Source of the DNA: Candidatus Gastranaerophilales bacterium
GTDB lineage: Bacteria; Cyanobacteriota; Vampirovibrionia; Gastranaerophilales; Gastranaerophilaceae
Reading direction: 5' to 3'
Length of the DNA stretch: 64,000 bases
Assembly (NCBI GenBank): GCA_947589425.1
Contig: CANQAV010000001.1
Coordinates: 248,001 to 312,000, forward strand
In this document: one piece after another, positions 62,466 through 64,000 of the stretch
Layout of the letters: the number at the start of each line of letters is the position of its first letter
Numbering within the stretch: position 1 is the stretch's first letter
Notes under the pieces: generated by a model
What the model saw: the letters and a program-made list of their open reading frames with translations, nothing else
What the model was told of the DNA's origin: nothing
Databases searched by the model: none
Program-made: the position numbers and the translations under genes

Positions 62466-64000
62466 ATGAACAATTTGGACAAAATCATGAAGCCAAAATC
62501 CGTAGCGGTAATCGGTGCTTCCACAAAGCCGAAAACAATAGGCTCTGAAATCATGCAAAGATTAAGAGATTATAAATTTAACGGAAACATTTATCCGGTT
62601 AACCCAAAAGGCGGAATAATAGAAGGTTTTCAAGCTTATACATCAATAAATGAAGTCCCTGGCGAAGTTGATTTAGCACTTATTGTTGTAAATGCTAAAT
62701 TCGTTCTTGATACAATTGATCAATGCCACCAAAAAGGCATCAAAGGTCTTTGCATAATTACTGCAGGCTTTAAAGAAACAGGAGCGCAGGGTGCGCAAAT
62801 GGAAAAAGAGCTTTTAGCAAAAGTTAAAGAATATGGTATGAGATGCGTTGGTCCTAACTGCCTCGGCGTATTAAATACACATCCTAATATTTCAATGGAT
62901 GCAACGTTTGCGGAATCTCTCCCCGTTAGAGGCGATATAGGTTTCGTATCTCAATCTGGCGCTTTGGGCGGCGGCATTTTAAATATATTAAAAGACTTAA
63001 ATGTAGGTTTTGCTCAATTTATCTCAATCGGCAATCAAGCTGATGTTAACGCTGAAACAGCTTTGGAATATTGGGAAAACGATGATGACGTTAAACAAAT
63101 TCTTTTATATATGGAATCAATTCAAAACCCTGCTAATTTCAGAAAATTAGCTACAAGAATTTCAAAGAAAAAACCGATTGTTGCTCTAAAAGCCGGTCGC
63201 AGCGCAGCAGGAGCTTCGGCAGCTTCTTCTCACACGGGCTCATTAGCCGGTGCCGATAAAGCGGCAAATGCCCTTTTAGCTCAATCAGGAGTTATAAGAG
63301 AATATTCATTAAAAAATCTTTTTGCAACGGCAAAAGTATTTTCAAACTGCCCGATTCCAAAAGGCGACAGAGTTGCAATAATCACAAATTCAGGCGGTCC
63401 CGGAATTATGGCAACGGATGCAATTTGTGAATACGGACTGCAAATGGCAAAAATTACGGATGCTACAAAAGACAAATTGAGAAGCTTCCTGCCATCTGCA
63501 GCAAGTGTTAAAAACCCGATTGATATGATAGCTTCAGCTCCGATTGAACACTATCAACAAACATTGGAAACGGTAATTGCCGATGAAAATGTTGATATGA
63601 TTGTGGTAATTTATTTACCGTTCTTGGGCTTAAAAGACATTGACGTTGCACGTGCCGTTATGGAAATTAAGGCTAAAAATCCTCAAAAACCTGTTTTAGG
63701 CGTATTTATGACAACATCCGGCTTCTTTAGCGAATTATCAAATATGGAAGTTAACATGCCGTTCTTTATGTATGCCGAAGAAGCAGCAGAAGGACTTCAC
63801 AGATTAAATCAACAAAGATTATGGCAAAACCGCCCCGAAGGCAAAATTCCTTCATACAATGTAAACAAAGCTCGTGCCGAAGAAATTATGAAACAATCAT
63901 TAAAAGAAGGCAGAGCTCAATTAACAACCCGTGAATCAATTGATGTATTGGATGCTTACGGCATAAGAGTTTGCAAATCGGGTTTTGCGGTAAATGTTGA
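62466..64000 (+). CDS. ADP-forming acyl-CoA (acetate-CoA) ligase, 3' part missing
   Basis: The first 511 residues of an NDP-forming acyl-CoA synthetase. The CoA-binding domain begins 'KIMKPKSVAVIGASTKPKTI', then 'GPNCLGVLNT', a ligase-CoA domain with 'FVSQSGALGGGILNILKD', and the phospho-His loop 'AASSHTGSLAGADKAANALL'. The last visible residues ('REIMKQSLKEGRAQ'-like stretch and 'ESIDVLDAYGIRVCKS') start the ATP-grasp beta domain, so it is the fused alpha-beta form. It makes ATP from acetyl-CoA or related acyl-CoAs, a fermentative step fitting an anaerobe. AAAGGTAG precedes the ATG. Confidence 0.92.
   Translation, partial: MNNLDKIMKPKSVAVIGASTKPKTIGSEIMQRLRDYKFNGNIYPVNPKGGIIEGFQAYTSINEVPGEVDLALIVVNAKFVLDTIDQCHQKGIKGLCIITAGFKETGAQGAQMEKELLAKVKEYGMRCVGPNCLGVLNTHPNISMDATFAESLPVRGDIGFVSQSGALGGGILNILKDLNVGFAQFISIGNQADVNAETALEYWENDDDVKQILLYMESIQNPANFRKLATRISKKKPIVALKAGRSAAGASAASSHTGSLAGADKAANALLAQSGVIREYSLKNLFATAKVFSNCPIPKGDRVAIITNSGGPGIMATDAICEYGLQMAKITDATKDKLRSFLPSAASVKNPIDMIASAPIEHYQQTLETVIADENVDMIVVIYLPFLGLKDIDVARAVMEIKAKNPQKPVLGVFMTTSGFFSELSNMEVNMPFFMYAEEAAEGLHRLNQQRLWQNRPEGKIPSYNVNKARAEEIMKQSLKEGRAQLTTRESIDVLDAYGIRVCKSGFAVNV

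Noticed and set aside
1-64000. CRISPR array, transposase, integrase or prophage genes
   Set aside because: No regularly spaced repeats and no recognisable recombinase, terminase or structural phage protein were seen in the frames examined.

Overview
The window is AT-rich, gene-dense bacterial chromosome and almost certainly belongs to a non-photosynthetic relative of Cyanobacteria (Melainabacteria/Vampirovibrionia, probably Gastranaerophilales). The pointers are a Ycf45-type AAA ATPase with a C-terminal R3H motif (typical of cyanobacteria and plastids), the MEP-pathway enzyme IspG, a Ski2-like helicase, outer-membrane signatures (an autotransporter-type barrel) together with MurJ and SpoIID/LytB proteins, and several lineage-specific proteins with a recurrent N-terminus ('MKIxPxxN...', sometimes followed by 'FKG'). 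The taxonomic call is an inference from gene content, not from a search.

Layout. 1-4.2 kb: miaB (partial), an isopropylmalate/homocitrate synthase-type enzyme, two lineage-specific proteins (one made of four NUMOD1-like repeats) and yraN. 4.2-13 kb: gatA, a two-TM protein of unknown function, a TPR protein, a YfcE-like phosphoesterase and a tandem pair of GT-C membrane glycosyltransferases. 13-26 kb: housekeeping genes (ispG, proS, a GatD-like amidotransferase with altered catalytic positions, coaX, dut, a Ski2-like helicase, yqeK, nadD, an NFACT/RqcH-like protein, pheT). 26-46.5 kb: a WSS/YgjP-type metallopeptidase, the Ycf45-like ATPase, ychF, mscL with a zinc ribbon, a COG2509-type flavoprotein, clpP, bioA, a GNAT-like protein, dgt, a phosphoesterase, a two-component system, tadA, a DUF2400 protein, typA, glyA, a WecA-like transferase, a 57-residue protein and nupC.

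46.7-52.5 kb is the accessory-looking part: a HlyD-like fusion protein, a long autotransporter whose passenger carries Chlamydia-Pmp-like GGA[ILV]/FxxN repeats, and two unknown proteins, one with weak kinase-like features. Next come tRNA-Ala(TGC), a small FKG-type protein, a thioredoxin, a LysM plus EF-hand protein and a one-piece tmRNA (ssrA). 55.4-64 kb holds two exported proteins, tsaC, murJ and spoIID in one tight minus-strand cluster, then an MFS transporter, a radical SAM protein and the start of an ADP-forming acyl-CoA synthetase.

Regulation and architecture. Genes are packed with frequent short overlaps, and convergent pairs often share stop-codon bases. Five Rho-independent terminators are clear. 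Some genes have good Shine-Dalgarno sequences, while a distinct subset has none and instead carries a TANAAT -10 hexamer ending exactly six bases before the ATG, which suggests leaderless mRNAs. No CRISPR array, insertion sequence or prophage was seen.
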